Assembly: GCF_017676365.1 (NCBI RefSeq) | Contig: NZ_JADKMA010000046.1 | Span: 1 to 40,799, forward strand | DNA: 40,799 bases | Source: Streptomyces oryzae | GTDB taxonomy: Bacteria > Actinomycetota > Actinomycetes > Streptomycetales > Streptomycetaceae | Direction of reading: 5' to 3' | In this document: positions 7,862-15,294 of the stretch, piece by piece | Position numbering within the stretch: the first letter of the stretch is position 1 | How the letters are laid out: the number at the start of each line of letters is the position of its first letter | Program-made: the position numbers and the translations under genes | The notes under the pieces: generated by a model | The model's input: only the letters and a program-made list of their open reading frames with translations | Database searches by the model: none | Told to the model about the DNA's origin: nothing

Positions 7862-10029
7862 TCCGCCGCCGCCCTCTCCCCGCCCGCGCCCGGCCGCGTA
7901 CGCCGTTCGCGCTGGCAGTGCCCGCGCTGCTCGCGATCGCGTTTCTGCTGGTGCCGCTGCTCGGCATCCTGGCGCGTACGGAGTGGGGGGAGCTGGGCTC
8001 GCATCTGGGCAGTGCGGGTGTCGTCGAGGCGGTGAAGCTGTCGCTGCTGGTGTCGTTCGGGGCGCTCGCGCTGTCCGTGGTGCTGGGCGTGCCGCTGGCC
8101 TGGCTGCTGGCCCGGGTCGACTTTCCCGGCAAGGCGGTGGTGCGGTCGCTGGTGCTGTTGCCGATGGTGCTGCCGCCGACGGTCGGGGGCGTGGCGCTGC
8201 TGCTGGGGTTCGGGCGGAGAGGGCTGCTGGGGCCGTGGCTGGAGGACGCGTTCGGCATCGTTCTGCCGTTCCACACCTCGGGTGCGGTGGTGGCGGCGAC
8301 GTTCGTCGCGATGCCGTTCCTGGTGATCAGTCTGGAGGGGACGCTGGCCGGGCTGCGGCCCGCCTACGAGGAGACGGCGGCCTCGCTGGGGGCCGGGCCG
8401 CTGCGGGTGTTCCGCACGGTGACGCTGCCGCTGGTCGCCCCGGGGCTGGCGGCGGGTGCGGCACTCACCTGGGCGCGGGCGCTGGGGGAGTTCGGGGCGA
8501 CGATCACGTTCGCGGGGAACCTGCCGGGGACGACGCAGACGTTGCCGCTCCAGGTGTATCTCCTGCTCCAGGACCAGCCCGAGGCGGCGACGTCGGTCTC
8601 GCTGCTGCTGCTCGTCATCGCCATGGCGGTGCTGGTCGGGCTGCGCGGACGGTGGGCAGGAGCATCCCCGCGTCCCGAAGGGGCACGGGGAACTGCGCGC
8701 CGGCCTTGGGGTACCCAATGCTCGAAGAGCTCGGGGGAAGATCCGCAGCCCGCGACGAACAGCCGGCCGCAGCCCCTCTCCGGCCCCCTCCCCCGGACAC
8801 AGAAGTGGCCACTGCACGCCCGCGTCACCGGCTTCACCGAGCTGACGCTGGACGCCGCACCCGGCACCACGGTGGCTGTCGTCGGCCCCAACGGCGCGGG
8901 AAAGTCGACACTGCTGCGCGCGCTGCTCGGCCTCACACCGCGCGCCCGCGCCGAACTGTCGCTCGGCGACGTCGCAGCCGGCGCACTGCCCCCGCACCGG
9001 CGCGGGGTCGCGTGGGTCCCTCAGGAAGGGGCGCTGTTCCCGCATCTGAGCGCGCTGTCGAACACGGCGTACGGGCTGCGCGCGCAGGGCGTACGGCGAA
9101 CCGAGGCACGCCACCGGGCCCAGGAGTGGCTGGAGCGGCTCGGGGTCGGGCATCTGGCGCACCGGAGACCGGGGCAGCTCTCCGGCGGTCAGGCGGGGCG
9201 GGTGGCGCTGGCCCGTGCGCTGGCGGCGCGGCCCCGGCTCCTGTTGCTGGACGAGCCACTGGCAGCGCTCGACCAGACGACCCGTGCACAGGTGCGGCAC
9301 CTGCTGCGCGGCCATCTCGCGGAGTTCGAGGGGGTCTGTCTGCTGGTCACGCACGACCCGGTGGAGGCGGTGTCGCTGGCCGACCGGGTGCTGGTGCTGG
9401 AGGACGGGCGGGCGGTCCAGGACGCCCCGCCCAGTGAGGTCACCCGGCATCCGCGCTCACCGTGGGTGGCCCGGATGCTCGGCCGCAACGCGCTGGCGGG
9501 AACGGCAGCGGGGGACGGCACACTGAAGCTCGACGTGGGGGGCAGTCTGGTGGTCGCCGACCCGATGTCCGAGGGGACCGCCGTCCTGGCGGTCATCGGT
9601 CCGGAGGCAGTCGCCCTGCACCGCGAGCGCCCGCACGGCAGCCCGCGGAACGTATGGCCGGGGACGATACGGGAGATCACGGCGGTCGGCAGCCGACTGC
9701 GGGTGCTCGTCACGCCGAGACCCAGCGCTGCCGAGCCGCACCACGGAGCCAGCCCGCACAGCGGAACCGACCCGCACGGCACCGCCGACCCGCCCGGCGG
9801 AGCCAACCCCCACAGCGACGCCGACCCGCACCGCGGAGCCAACCCCCACAGCGGAACCGACCCCCACAGCACCGCCGACCCGCACAGCGGAGCCGGCCAG
9901 AGCACCGGAGCCGGTCCGGACCTCGTCGCCGAGATCACCGCGGAGGCCGCTGCGGAGCTCGGGCTGGCGGACGGCACCGAGGTTTTCGCCAGCGTGAAGG
10001 CCACGGAGATCACCCTCGTGGCCAGATGA
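7858..10029 (+). CDS. modBC: fused molybdate ABC permease-ATPase (ModB-ModC)
   Basis: One 723-aa frame carries both remaining transporter subunits. Residues 1 to about 262 are ModB, with five to six helices and the coupling loop EETAASLGAGPLRVFRTVTLP. Residues about 266-310 are a Pro/Arg/Ser-rich linker whose DNA is a dispersed genomic repeat. The ModC part has Walker A GPNGAGKST (from 343), signature LSGGQAGR (from 441), Walker B LLLLDEP with Asp465, and H-loop His499. The C-terminal TOBE region is split by a repeat segment (about 625-683, units like SGTDPH), then resumes as LVAEITAEAAAELGL and KATEITLVAR. No in-frame ATG or GTG with a ribosome site lies between the linker and Walker A, so a separate ModC start is unlikely. 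In most bacteria modB and modC are separate genes. Confidence 0.92.
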   Translation: MIRRRPLPARARPRTPFALAVPALLAIAFLLVPLLGILARTEWGELGSHLGSAGVVEAVKLSLLVSFGALALSVVLGVPLAWLLARVDFPGKAVVRSLVLLPMVLPPTVGGVALLLGFGRRGLLGPWLEDAFGIVLPFHTSGAVVAATFVAMPFLVISLEGTLAGLRPAYEETAASLGAGPLRVFRTVTLPLVAPGLAAGAALTWARALGEFGATITFAGNLPGTTQTLPLQVYLLLQDQPEAATSVSLLLLVIAMAVLVGLRGRWAGASPRPEGARGTARRPWGTQCSKSSGEDPQPATNSRPQPLSGPLPRTQKWPLHARVTGFTELTLDAAPGTTVAVVGPNGAGKSTLLRALLGLTPRARAELSLGDVAAGALPPHRRGVAWVPQEGALFPHLSALSNTAYGLRAQGVRRTEARHRAQEWLERLGVGHLAHRRPGQLSGGQAGRVALARALAARPRLLLLDEPLAALDQTTRAQVRHLLRGHLAEFEGVCLLVTHDPVEAVSLADRVLVLEDGRAVQDAPPSEVTRHPRSPWVARMLGRNALAGTAAGDGTLKLDVGGSLVVADPMSEGTAVLAVIGPEAVALHRERPHGSPRNVWPGTIREITAVGSRLRVLVTPRPSAAEPHHGASPHSGTDPHGTADPPGGANPHSDADPHRGANPHSGTDPHSTADPHSGAGQSTGAGPDLVAEITAEAAAELGLADGTEVFASVKATEITLVAR
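8659..8791 (+). repeat. dispersed GC-rich repeat, copy A (inside modBC)
   Basis: It shares GAAGGGGC-CGGGGAACTGCGCG followed by CCGCAGCCCGC, AACAGCC and GCAGCCCCTC with copy C at 38073-38160. It differs by an extra stretch of about 37 bp (8706-8742) in the middle. The left part can fold as a hairpin (CCCCG...CGGGG). It is translated in frame as the linker joining ModB to ModC. Confidence 0.8.
9730..9905 (+). repeat. in-frame 18-bp tandem repeat within the TOBE region of modBC
   Basis: About eight degenerate 18-bp units encode six-residue blocks such as HGASPH, SGTDPH, GTADPP, GGANPH, SDADPH, RGANPH, SGTDPH and STADPH. The unit length is a multiple of three, so the frame is kept. The block interrupts the expected TOBE fold between its first strands and the LVAEIT strand. 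Confidence 0.85.
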
Positions 10030-10135
10030 ACCAAGCCCTGCAGCCCGCGAGCCCCTCCGTTCGCCTTCGCCCACCCCGCCCCTCCATCCATCCACCCAAC
10101 CCCCGTTCGGGATAATGACCAGCCACTACGCTTCC

Positions 10136-10151
10136 GTTCTGTATAGCGAAC
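10136..10151. promoter_or_regulatory. dyad operator upstream of the XRE-cupin gene
   Basis: GTTCT-GTATAG-CGAAC is a five-base inverted repeat with one mismatch and a 6-bp spacer. It has the same architecture as the dyad before the structural operon at 10828-10843. It lies 38 bp before the regulator start and its spacer contains a TATAG, so a bound regulator would cover a probable -10. It is probably the autoregulatory site. Confidence 0.6.
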
Positions 10152-10188
10152 AGCCGAGAATGGGAATCGAGGAGAGAAGGGAGGGGCC

Positions 10189-10788
10189 GTGAGCGGTCCC
10201 GAGGGCTCGATCCGGGCCATGCTGGCGCTCAACCTCAAGCGGGCGCGGGCCCAGCGGGGACTGTCGATCTCGGAGCTGTCCAGACGGTCGAAGATCGGCA
10301 AGGCGACGCTGTCCCAGTTGGAGTCCGGCACAGGAAACCCCACCATCGAGACGGTCTTCAGCCTCTCCCGCGTCCTGGAAGTGCCGATCTCCGATCTGCT
10401 GGACGCCCAGCAGCCCGCGGGACTGCGGGTGGTCAGGGCAAAGGACGTCGAGGTGCTCAGCGGCGAGGGCATCGACCTGCGCCCGCTCCAGCGGATCGAA
10501 TCGGGGCAGGCCGTCTTCGAGGTGTACGACCAGCAGGTCAGGTCCGGTGAACGGCGGGACTCGCCGGGGCACGTCGGCATCGAGCACACCGTCGTGCAGG
10601 CCGGCCGGCTCCAGATGACGGTGGACGGGCACACGGTGGAGCTGACGGCGGGCGACTACGTCGGCTTCGACGCCACACTGCCGCACAGTTACGCCGCCGT
10701 GGACGGCACGGTGCGTTCGGTGCTGCTCCTGCAGTACCGCGCGGACCAGCGGCTGGACCGGAGCACCCCGCACACACTGCCGACGTAA
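10189..10788 (+). CDS. XRE-family HTH regulator with cupin domain
   Basis: A 199-aa regulator. The N-terminal Cro/C1 HTH covers about 10-66 (RARAQRGLSISELSRRSK, then KATLSQLESGTGNPTIETV). The C-terminal small cupin barrel covers about 110-190 (HTVVQAGRLQMTVDGHTVEL, then AGDYVGFDATLPHSY) and would bind the effector. The GTG start is preceded by GGGAGGGG. This class often controls amino-acid catabolic genes. It sits directly upstream of the hydroxyproline operon, and both genes carry a matching GTTCN-N6-CGAAC dyad, so it is inferred to be the local, self-regulating controller with hydroxyproline or a pathway intermediate as effector. Confidence 0.9.
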   Translation: MSGPEGSIRAMLALNLKRARAQRGLSISELSRRSKIGKATLSQLESGTGNPTIETVFSLSRVLEVPISDLLDAQQPAGLRVVRAKDVEVLSGEGIDLRPLQRIESGQAVFEVYDQQVRSGERRDSPGHVGIEHTVVQAGRLQMTVDGHTVELTAGDYVGFDATLPHSYAAVDGTVRSVLLLQYRADQRLDRSTPHTLPT

Positions 10789-10791
10789 CCG

Positions 10792-10820
10792 TTGACACGT
10801 CCCGAGCACTGACATAACGT
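10792..10820 (+). promoter_or_regulatory. sigma70-type promoter of the hydroxyproline operon
   Basis: A perfect TTGACA (10792-10797), a 17-bp spacer and TAACGT (10815-10820) make this the best-matching promoter in the window. Transcription would begin near 10827, inside the adjacent dyad at 10826-10845. Repression by occlusion is therefore the simplest model. Confidence 0.75.
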
Positions 10821-10825
10821 CCCCA

Positions 10826-10845
10826 ACGTTCGCTTTAACGAACGT
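10826..10845. promoter_or_regulatory. operator dyad at the hydroxyproline operon start
   Basis: ACGTTCG-CTTTAA-CGAACGT is a perfect 7-bp inverted repeat with a 6-bp AT-rich spacer. It begins five bases after the -10 and ends just before the ribosome site GGAGG (10846-10850). It matches the dyad ahead of the regulator gene in sequence and spacing. Confidence 0.75.
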
Positions 10846-10854
10846 GGAGGTTCG

Positions 10855-12156
10855 GTGAACGGAACGCGAGTGGTCGTACTCGGCGCCGGCATCATCGGAG
10901 CGGCCTGCGCTCGCGAACTGGCCCTGGCCGGGCTGGAGGTGACGCTCCTCGACCGTGGCGGCGCCGCGGCGGCGACCACCTCACACGGCGAGGGCAACAT
11001 CCTCGTCTCCGACAAGGGCCCTGGTCCCGAACTGCGGCTCGCGCAGCTCTCCCGGCGGCTGTGGCCCGAGGTGCTGGCCACGATCGCCGACCGCTCCCCG
11101 GCCGGACGGCGCGCCGTCGCGGCAGCCGAGTGGGACCCCAAGGGCGGCATCGTCGTCGCCACCACCGAGGCCGGGGCCCACGGGCTCACCGAGTTCGCCG
11201 CCGCGCAACGCGGTGCGGAGGTGCGGGCCGAGGCGCTGACCCCCGACGCGCTCCGCGCGGCCGAACCCTTCGTCACCGATGCCCACACGGCAGCCGTCCA
11301 CTATCCGCAGGACGCCCAGATCCAGCCCGCAGGCGCGGCAGCAGCACTGCTCACCGACGCCCTCGCGGCAGGCGCCACGCTGCGCACCGGCGAGGAGGTG
11401 CTGGCCGGGGTCGCCCGCGGCGGTCGGCTCACCGGCGTGCGTACGTCCGGGGGGCTGGTGGAGGGAGACGTGTTCGTCAATGCCGCCGGCCCCTGGTCGG
11501 GCACGCTCGCCGCGCGGCTCGGCGCGCCCTTCGCCGTCCAACCGCGCCGCGGCGACGTGCTGGTGACCACGCCGCTCCCGCCGACCGTCTTCCACAAGGT
11601 GTACGACGCCGACTATGTGGGTGCCGTCGGCAGCAGTGAGGAGGAGTTGCAGACCTCGGCCGTGGTCGAGTCCACCCACGCGGGCAGCGTGCTGATCGGC
11701 TCCTCCCGGCGCCGGGTGGGCTTCGACGACAGGCTGCGGCCCGAGGTGCTGTCGGCCGTCGCCGCCAAAGCGCTGCGGCTCTTCCCCTCGCTGGCCGGGG
11801 TGCCGGTGATGCGCGCCTACGGCGGGTTCCGGCCGTACGTGCCCGACCATCTGCCGGTCATCGGCGCCGATCCCCGGCTGGCCGGGCTGTGGCACGCGAC
11901 CGGGCACGAAGGGGCCGGGATCGGGCTGTCGGTGGGCACCGGACGGCTGTTGCGCAACCTCGTACTGGACGAGCCGGCCCAGACGGACGCCGACGCGTTC
12001 CGGGTGGACCGCCCGGCTGTACTCGCCACCGAGCCCCTGCCCGAGGCCGTATCCGCACCCCAGGCCGTATCCGCGCCCGAACCCCGGCAGCAGAAGCCGA
12101 CGCAACAGAAGCGGACGCAACAGAAGCCGACGCAGCAGGAGCAGGAGGGGGCATGA
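10855..12156 (+). CDS. FAD-dependent D-hydroxyproline dehydrogenase, DadA-like subunit
   Basis: A 433-aa flavoprotein of the D-amino acid dehydrogenase/glycine oxidase family. Its N-terminal dinucleotide fold is VVVLGAGIIGAACARELA (about 5-22). The FAD-binding C-terminal segment is AYGGFRPYVPDHLPVIG, then WHATGHEGAGIGLSVGTG (about 320-365). Encoded with a small [2Fe-2S] protein and a second flavoprotein, it matches the catalytic subunit of heterotrimeric cis-4-hydroxy-D-proline dehydrogenase, which makes delta1-pyrroline-4-hydroxy-2-carboxylate. The GTG is four bases after GGAGG. Residues after about 395 are an Ala/Gln/Lys low-complexity tail built from 15-bp repeats. The stop overlaps the next start as ATGA. 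Confidence 0.88.
   Translation: MNGTRVVVLGAGIIGAACARELALAGLEVTLLDRGGAAAATTSHGEGNILVSDKGPGPELRLAQLSRRLWPEVLATIADRSPAGRRAVAAAEWDPKGGIVVATTEAGAHGLTEFAAAQRGAEVRAEALTPDALRAAEPFVTDAHTAAVHYPQDAQIQPAGAAAALLTDALAAGATLRTGEEVLAGVARGGRLTGVRTSGGLVEGDVFVNAAGPWSGTLAARLGAPFAVQPRRGDVLVTTPLPPTVFHKVYDADYVGAVGSSEEELQTSAVVESTHAGSVLIGSSRRRVGFDDRLRPEVLSAVAAKALRLFPSLAGVPVMRAYGGFRPYVPDHLPVIGADPRLAGLWHATGHEGAGIGLSVGTGRLLRNLVLDEPAQTDADAFRVDRPAVLATEPLPEAVSAPQAVSAPEPRQQKPTQQKRTQQKPTQQEQEGA
12045..12145 (+). repeat. 15-bp in-frame repeats at the 3' end of the DadA-like gene
   Basis: Two near-identical units encode AVSAPQ and AVSAPE. Three units of the type CAGAAGCCGACGCAA then encode QKPTQ and QKRTQ blocks. The tail lies beyond the conserved fold. 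Confidence 0.8.
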
Positions 12157-12512
12157 GCCCGAGACTGGTACCCACCGGAAGCGACTCCACCGGACGCCGG
12201 GACCGGCCGCTGCGGATCACCGTCGACGGCGAACCGGCCGACGGCATCGAGGGCCAGACGCTGGCCGGTGTGCTGCTCGCCTCCGGCCGCCTGGCCTGGC
12301 GTACCGGCCCTTCCGGTGCCGGACGCGGGGCGTTCTGCGGTATCGGCGTCTGCTTCGACTGTCTGGTGACCGTCAACGGCGACCGGGACGTTCGCGCCTG
12401 CCGACGGCGCGCCGTGGACGGGGACGTGGTGCGCACCCAGTCACGCACCCGGCCGCCCGCACCGCCCGCACCGCCCGCGCGGCCCGGTGCTCAGGCCGAG
12501 GAGGGTGAATGA
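12153..12512 (+). CDS. (2Fe-2S)-binding small subunit of hydroxyproline dehydrogenase
   Basis: A 119-aa ferredoxin-like subunit. The BFD-less Fer2_4-type domain has cysteines 62, 67, 70 and 83 (FCGIGVCFDC then RAC), the C-x4-C-x2-C-x12-C pattern of plant-type [2Fe-2S] proteins found with DadA-like dehydrogenases. It would pass electrons between the two flavoprotein subunits. ATGA overlaps on both sides show it is made in step with its partners. The last 25 residues are Pro/Ala-rich and not part of the fold. Confidence 0.88.
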   Translation: MSPRLVPTGSDSTGRRDRPLRITVDGEPADGIEGQTLAGVLLASGRLAWRTGPSGAGRGAFCGIGVCFDCLVTVNGDRDVRACRRRAVDGDVVRTQSRTRPPAPPAPPARPGAQAEEGE

Positions 12513-14158
12513 CTCCGCGCCATGTCGCCGTCGTCGGTGCCGGGCCCGCCGGACTGGCCGCTGCGCAGGCCGCGCTGGCGGCGGGCGCGCGGGTGACGCT
12601 GATCGACTCGGCCGAGCAGCCCGGAGGCCAGTACCACCGGATGCTGCCCGACGCGTACGCGGCCGAGCGGCCCGGCGAACTCCACCACGGCTGGACGGCG
12701 TTCGAGCGGCGCCGCCGCCAGGTGCTGACGCACCCGCGCTGTTCCTGGCTGGCCGAGACCTCTGTGTGGGCGCTGGAGCGGACCGGACGCGACCGCCCAC
12801 CCCGCGTCCATCTGCTGTGCGACGGCCCTGTGGACGGCTCAGGGCGTACGCGGCGCACGCTCGACGTGGACGCGCTGGTGCTGGCGACCGGTGCACACGA
12901 CCGGGTGCTCCCCTTCCCCGGCTGGCAGTTGCCGGGCGTCTTCACAGCCGGGGCCGCGCAGGCGCTGGCGAAGGGTGAGCGGGTGGTCGTGGGGGACCGC
13001 GTCGTGGTCGCGGGCAGCGGCCCGTTCCTGCTCCCGGTGGCGGCCTCCCTGCTGGAGGCCGGTTCCCGGGTACGGGAGGTGCTGGAGGCCAACACTCCAG
13101 GCACCGTGGCCCGCGGCTGGGGCCGCCGCCCGTGGGAGCTGGCGGCGCAGCTGGGCAAGACGGCGGAACTCGCCGAGTACGCCGCGGCGTTGACCCGTAA
13201 CCGGGTGCCCTACCGGCTGGGCCGCACGGTGGTCGAGGCGCGGGGTGCGGGCCGGGTGGAGGAGATCGTCACCGCCCGGCTGCGCCCGGACTGGTCGGTG
13301 ATCCAGGGGACGGAGCGCACAGTGCCGGTGGACGCGCTGTGCGTCAGTCACGGTTTCAGCCCGCAGCTGGAGCTCCCCGTGGCCGCGGGATGCGCCCTGC
13401 GCGACGGGGAGTTCGTTGCCGTCGACGACGAGCAGCGCACCAGCGTGCCCGGCGTCTTCGCCGCCGGGGAGATCACCGGCATCGCCGGAGCTCCGGCCGC
13501 ACGCGCGGAGGGCGCCGTCGCGGGGTGGGCGGCGGCCGGGGGTTCGGTGACCGACGCGGGCCCGGTGGCCGACGCAGGCCCGGTGACTGCCGCAGGCCCG
13601 GTGACTGCCGCAGGCCCGGTGACTGCCGCAGGCCCGGATGCCGACGCAGGCCCGGTGGCCGACGCGGGCCCGGCGACCGCCGGGCGCCGGACGGCTGCCG
13701 GCGGTACCCGGTCCGCACGGGCGCTGCGCGTACTGCGGCGCAGCCGGGACCAGGGGCGGGCGTTCGCGCGCCGGCTGGCACAGGCACACCCGATCGGTAC
13801 GGGCTGGCCCGGATGGCTGCGCTCCGACACGCTCGTGTGCCGCTGCGAGGAGACCGACTACGGCGCGCTGTGCTCGGCGTTCGGCAGCGAGGCGGAGTCG
13901 GCGCCCCGGGTCGCGAAACTGGGCACCAGGGCCGGGCTCGGTCCGTGTCAGGCCCGGATCTGCGGCCCCACCGTCGCCGAGCTCCGCGCACGGCTCGGCG
14001 GCGGGCTCCAGGACCGGCCCGCCGACCGGCCCGCGGAGGGACTGCCCACCGCCAGCCCGCACACCAGACCGATCGCCCAGCCCATCCGGCTCGGCGAACT
14101 GGCCGCCTCCCCCACTCCACCCATACCCACCGACCCTCCCGAGGAGAGCAGCCCATGA
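12509..14158 (+). CDS. NAD(P)/FAD-dependent oxidoreductase with BFD-type [2Fe-2S] domain (dehydrogenase alpha-like subunit)
   Basis: A 549-aa subunit. The FAD motif is VVGAGPAGLAAAQAALAAG (about 6-24) and the second dinucleotide fold is VVVAGSGPFLLPVAASLLEAG. An FAD-ligating GVFAAGEITGIAG segment lies around 320-335. A C-terminal BFD-like cluster site has Cys444, Cys446, Cys480 and Cys485 (CRC, then GPCQARIC). This is the standard plan of the third subunit of opine/D-hydroxyproline dehydrogenases. Residues about 346-391 between the FAD and BFD parts are a low-complexity insert of AGPVTA-like units. ATGA overlaps join it to both neighbours. Confidence 0.88.
   Translation: MTPRHVAVVGAGPAGLAAAQAALAAGARVTLIDSAEQPGGQYHRMLPDAYAAERPGELHHGWTAFERRRRQVLTHPRCSWLAETSVWALERTGRDRPPRVHLLCDGPVDGSGRTRRTLDVDALVLATGAHDRVLPFPGWQLPGVFTAGAAQALAKGERVVVGDRVVVAGSGPFLLPVAASLLEAGSRVREVLEANTPGTVARGWGRRPWELAAQLGKTAELAEYAAALTRNRVPYRLGRTVVEARGAGRVEEIVTARLRPDWSVIQGTERTVPVDALCVSHGFSPQLELPVAAGCALRDGEFVAVDDEQRTSVPGVFAAGEITGIAGAPAARAEGAVAGWAAAGGSVTDAGPVADAGPVTAAGPVTAAGPVTAAGPDADAGPVADAGPATAGRRTAAGGTRSARALRVLRRSRDQGRAFARRLAQAHPIGTGWPGWLRSDTLVCRCEETDYGALCSAFGSEAESAPRVAKLGTRAGLGPCQARICGPTVAELRARLGGGLQDRPADRPAEGLPTASPHTRPIAQPIRLGELAASPTPPIPTDPPEESSP
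13544..13680 (+). repeat. 18-bp in-frame tandem repeat between domains of the alpha-like subunit
   Basis: About seven units of the type GCAGGCCCGGTGACTGCC encode AGPVTA, AGPVAD and similar. The three central copies are nearly identical, so expansion is recent. The repeat lies in the linker between the flavin domain and the BFD-type cluster domain. Confidence 0.87.
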
Positions 14159-15294
14159 CCGACGGCAACCAGCCCATCCAACAGCACCAGCCCGCACAGC
14201 ACCAGCCCGCACAGCAGCAGTCCAAGCACAAGCACAAGCACCCCGCCCACCGCCTCGGCGGCGTGATCGTGGCGACAGCGCTCCCGTACTACGAGAACGC
14301 CACCGCGCCCGCCGGTCTGGCCGTGGACTACGACCGCTACGCCGAGCACTGCCGCTGGCTGGTGGACAGCGGCTGCGACGGCGTGGGGCCCAACGGCTCG
14401 CTGGGCGAGTACTCGTCGCTGACGGACGAGGAGCGCCGCCGCGTGGCGCGTACGGCGGTCGAGGCCGTGGGCGGCGCGGGCAGCGTCGTCGTCGGGGTGC
14501 ACGGTGTCGGCTCGCACCAGGCCCGGCACTGGGCCGAGTTGGCGGCCGAGGACGGTGCCGACGGGGTGCTGTGTCTGCCGCCGACCATGTACCGCGCCAA
14601 CCGCGGCGAAATACTGGCACATTTCACGGCGGTGGCCTCGGTCGGCCTTCCGGTGATGGTCTACAACAACCCCATCGACACCAAGGTCGATCTGACGCCC
14701 GATCTGGTGGCGGAGATCGCGCAGATCGACAACGTCGTGGCGATCAAGGAGTTCTCCGGTGACGTGCGCCGGGTGCTGGAGATCAGGGAGCGGACCGCAG
14801 GGACCGGCCTCGAGGTCGTCAGCGGTGCCGACGATGTGGTTCTGGAGAGCCTGCTGATGGGAGCGAGCGGCTGGTTCGCCGGGTTCCCCAACGTCTTCCC
14901 CGCCGCGTCCGCGCGGCTGTTCGAGCTGGCCACGGCCGGGAAGCTGGAGGAGGCGCGGGCGCTGTACGAGCCGCTGGTGGCCGCCTTCCGCTGGGACTCG
15001 CGGACCGAGTTCGTCCAGGCGATCAAGCTCGGCATGGAGCAGGTCGGCCGGTTCGGCGGCCCGTGCCGTCCGCCGCGCGGCCCGTTGACCCCGGCCATGC
15101 GGGAACAGGTCGAGGCCGACATGGCGCGGGCGATCTCCGCGCTCGGCGAGCAACCCGCACTCGGCGAGCAACCCGCGCTCGGCAGGCAATCCGTCCCGGA
15201 CGAGCGATCCACCCCCGACGAGCGATCCACCCCCGAGGAGCGATCCAGCCCCGACGAGCGGTCCACCCGCACCGAACAGGGGGCCGCCCGATGA
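14155..15294 (+). CDS. dihydrodipicolinate synthase-family deaminase of hydroxyproline catabolism
   Basis: A class I Schiff-base aldolase-fold enzyme, 379 aa. The body spans about 33-330 with Tyr170 (VMVYNNP) and Schiff-base Lys198 (VVAIKEFSGD). The residues GPNGSLGEYSSLT replace the TTGE loop of true DapA (-GSLGE-), which argues against lysine synthesis. In hydroxyproline operons this family converts delta1-pyrroline-4-hydroxy-2-carboxylate to 2-ketoglutarate semialdehyde and ammonia. Both ends are extended by low-complexity sequence: a Gln/Pro/Lys/His N-terminus (to about 30) and a C-terminal tail of LGEQPA and PDERST units (15145-15280). ATGA overlaps join it to both neighbours. Confidence 0.87.
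   Translation: MTDGNQPIQQHQPAQHQPAQQQSKHKHKHPAHRLGGVIVATALPYYENATAPAGLAVDYDRYAEHCRWLVDSGCDGVGPNGSLGEYSSLTDEERRRVARTAVEAVGGAGSVVVGVHGVGSHQARHWAELAAEDGADGVLCLPPTMYRANRGEILAHFTAVASVGLPVMVYNNPIDTKVDLTPDLVAEIAQIDNVVAIKEFSGDVRRVLEIRERTAGTGLEVVSGADDVVLESLLMGASGWFAGFPNVFPAASARLFELATAGKLEEARALYEPLVAAFRWDSRTEFVQAIKLGMEQVGRFGGPCRPPRGPLTPAMREQVEADMARAISALGEQPALGEQPALGRQSVPDERSTPDERSTPEERSSPDERSTRTEQGAAR
14170..14245 (+). repeat. Gln/Pro/His/Lys repeat at the 5' end of the deaminase gene
   Basis: The unit CACCAGCCCGCACAG is repeated, then AAGCACAAGCAC follows, encoding QHQPAQHQPAQ and KHKHKH. It precedes the enzyme fold, and a His-rich tip may bind metal by chance. Confidence 0.75.
15145..15280 (+). repeat. 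two adjacent 18-bp in-frame repeats at the 3' end of the deaminase gene
   Basis: CTCGGCGAGCAACCCGCA-type units (LGEQPA, three copies) are followed by a different 18-bp unit encoding PDERST or PEERSS (four copies). Both lie after the conserved enzyme body. Confidence 0.85.

Noticed and set aside
8710..8830. Separate modC start at the ATG near 8719
   Set aside because: That ATG is in another frame. The ATPase frame has no ATG or GTG with a ribosome site before Walker A.
13544..13680. CRISPR-like array
   Set aside because: The units are contiguous 18-bp copies with no spacers, are translated in frame and lack any cas gene nearby. They are a coding tandem repeat.
14155..15294. Second dapA for lysine synthesis
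   Set aside because: The substrate loop differs from true DapA (GSLGE in place of TTGES), and the gene is locked inside the hydroxyproline operon.
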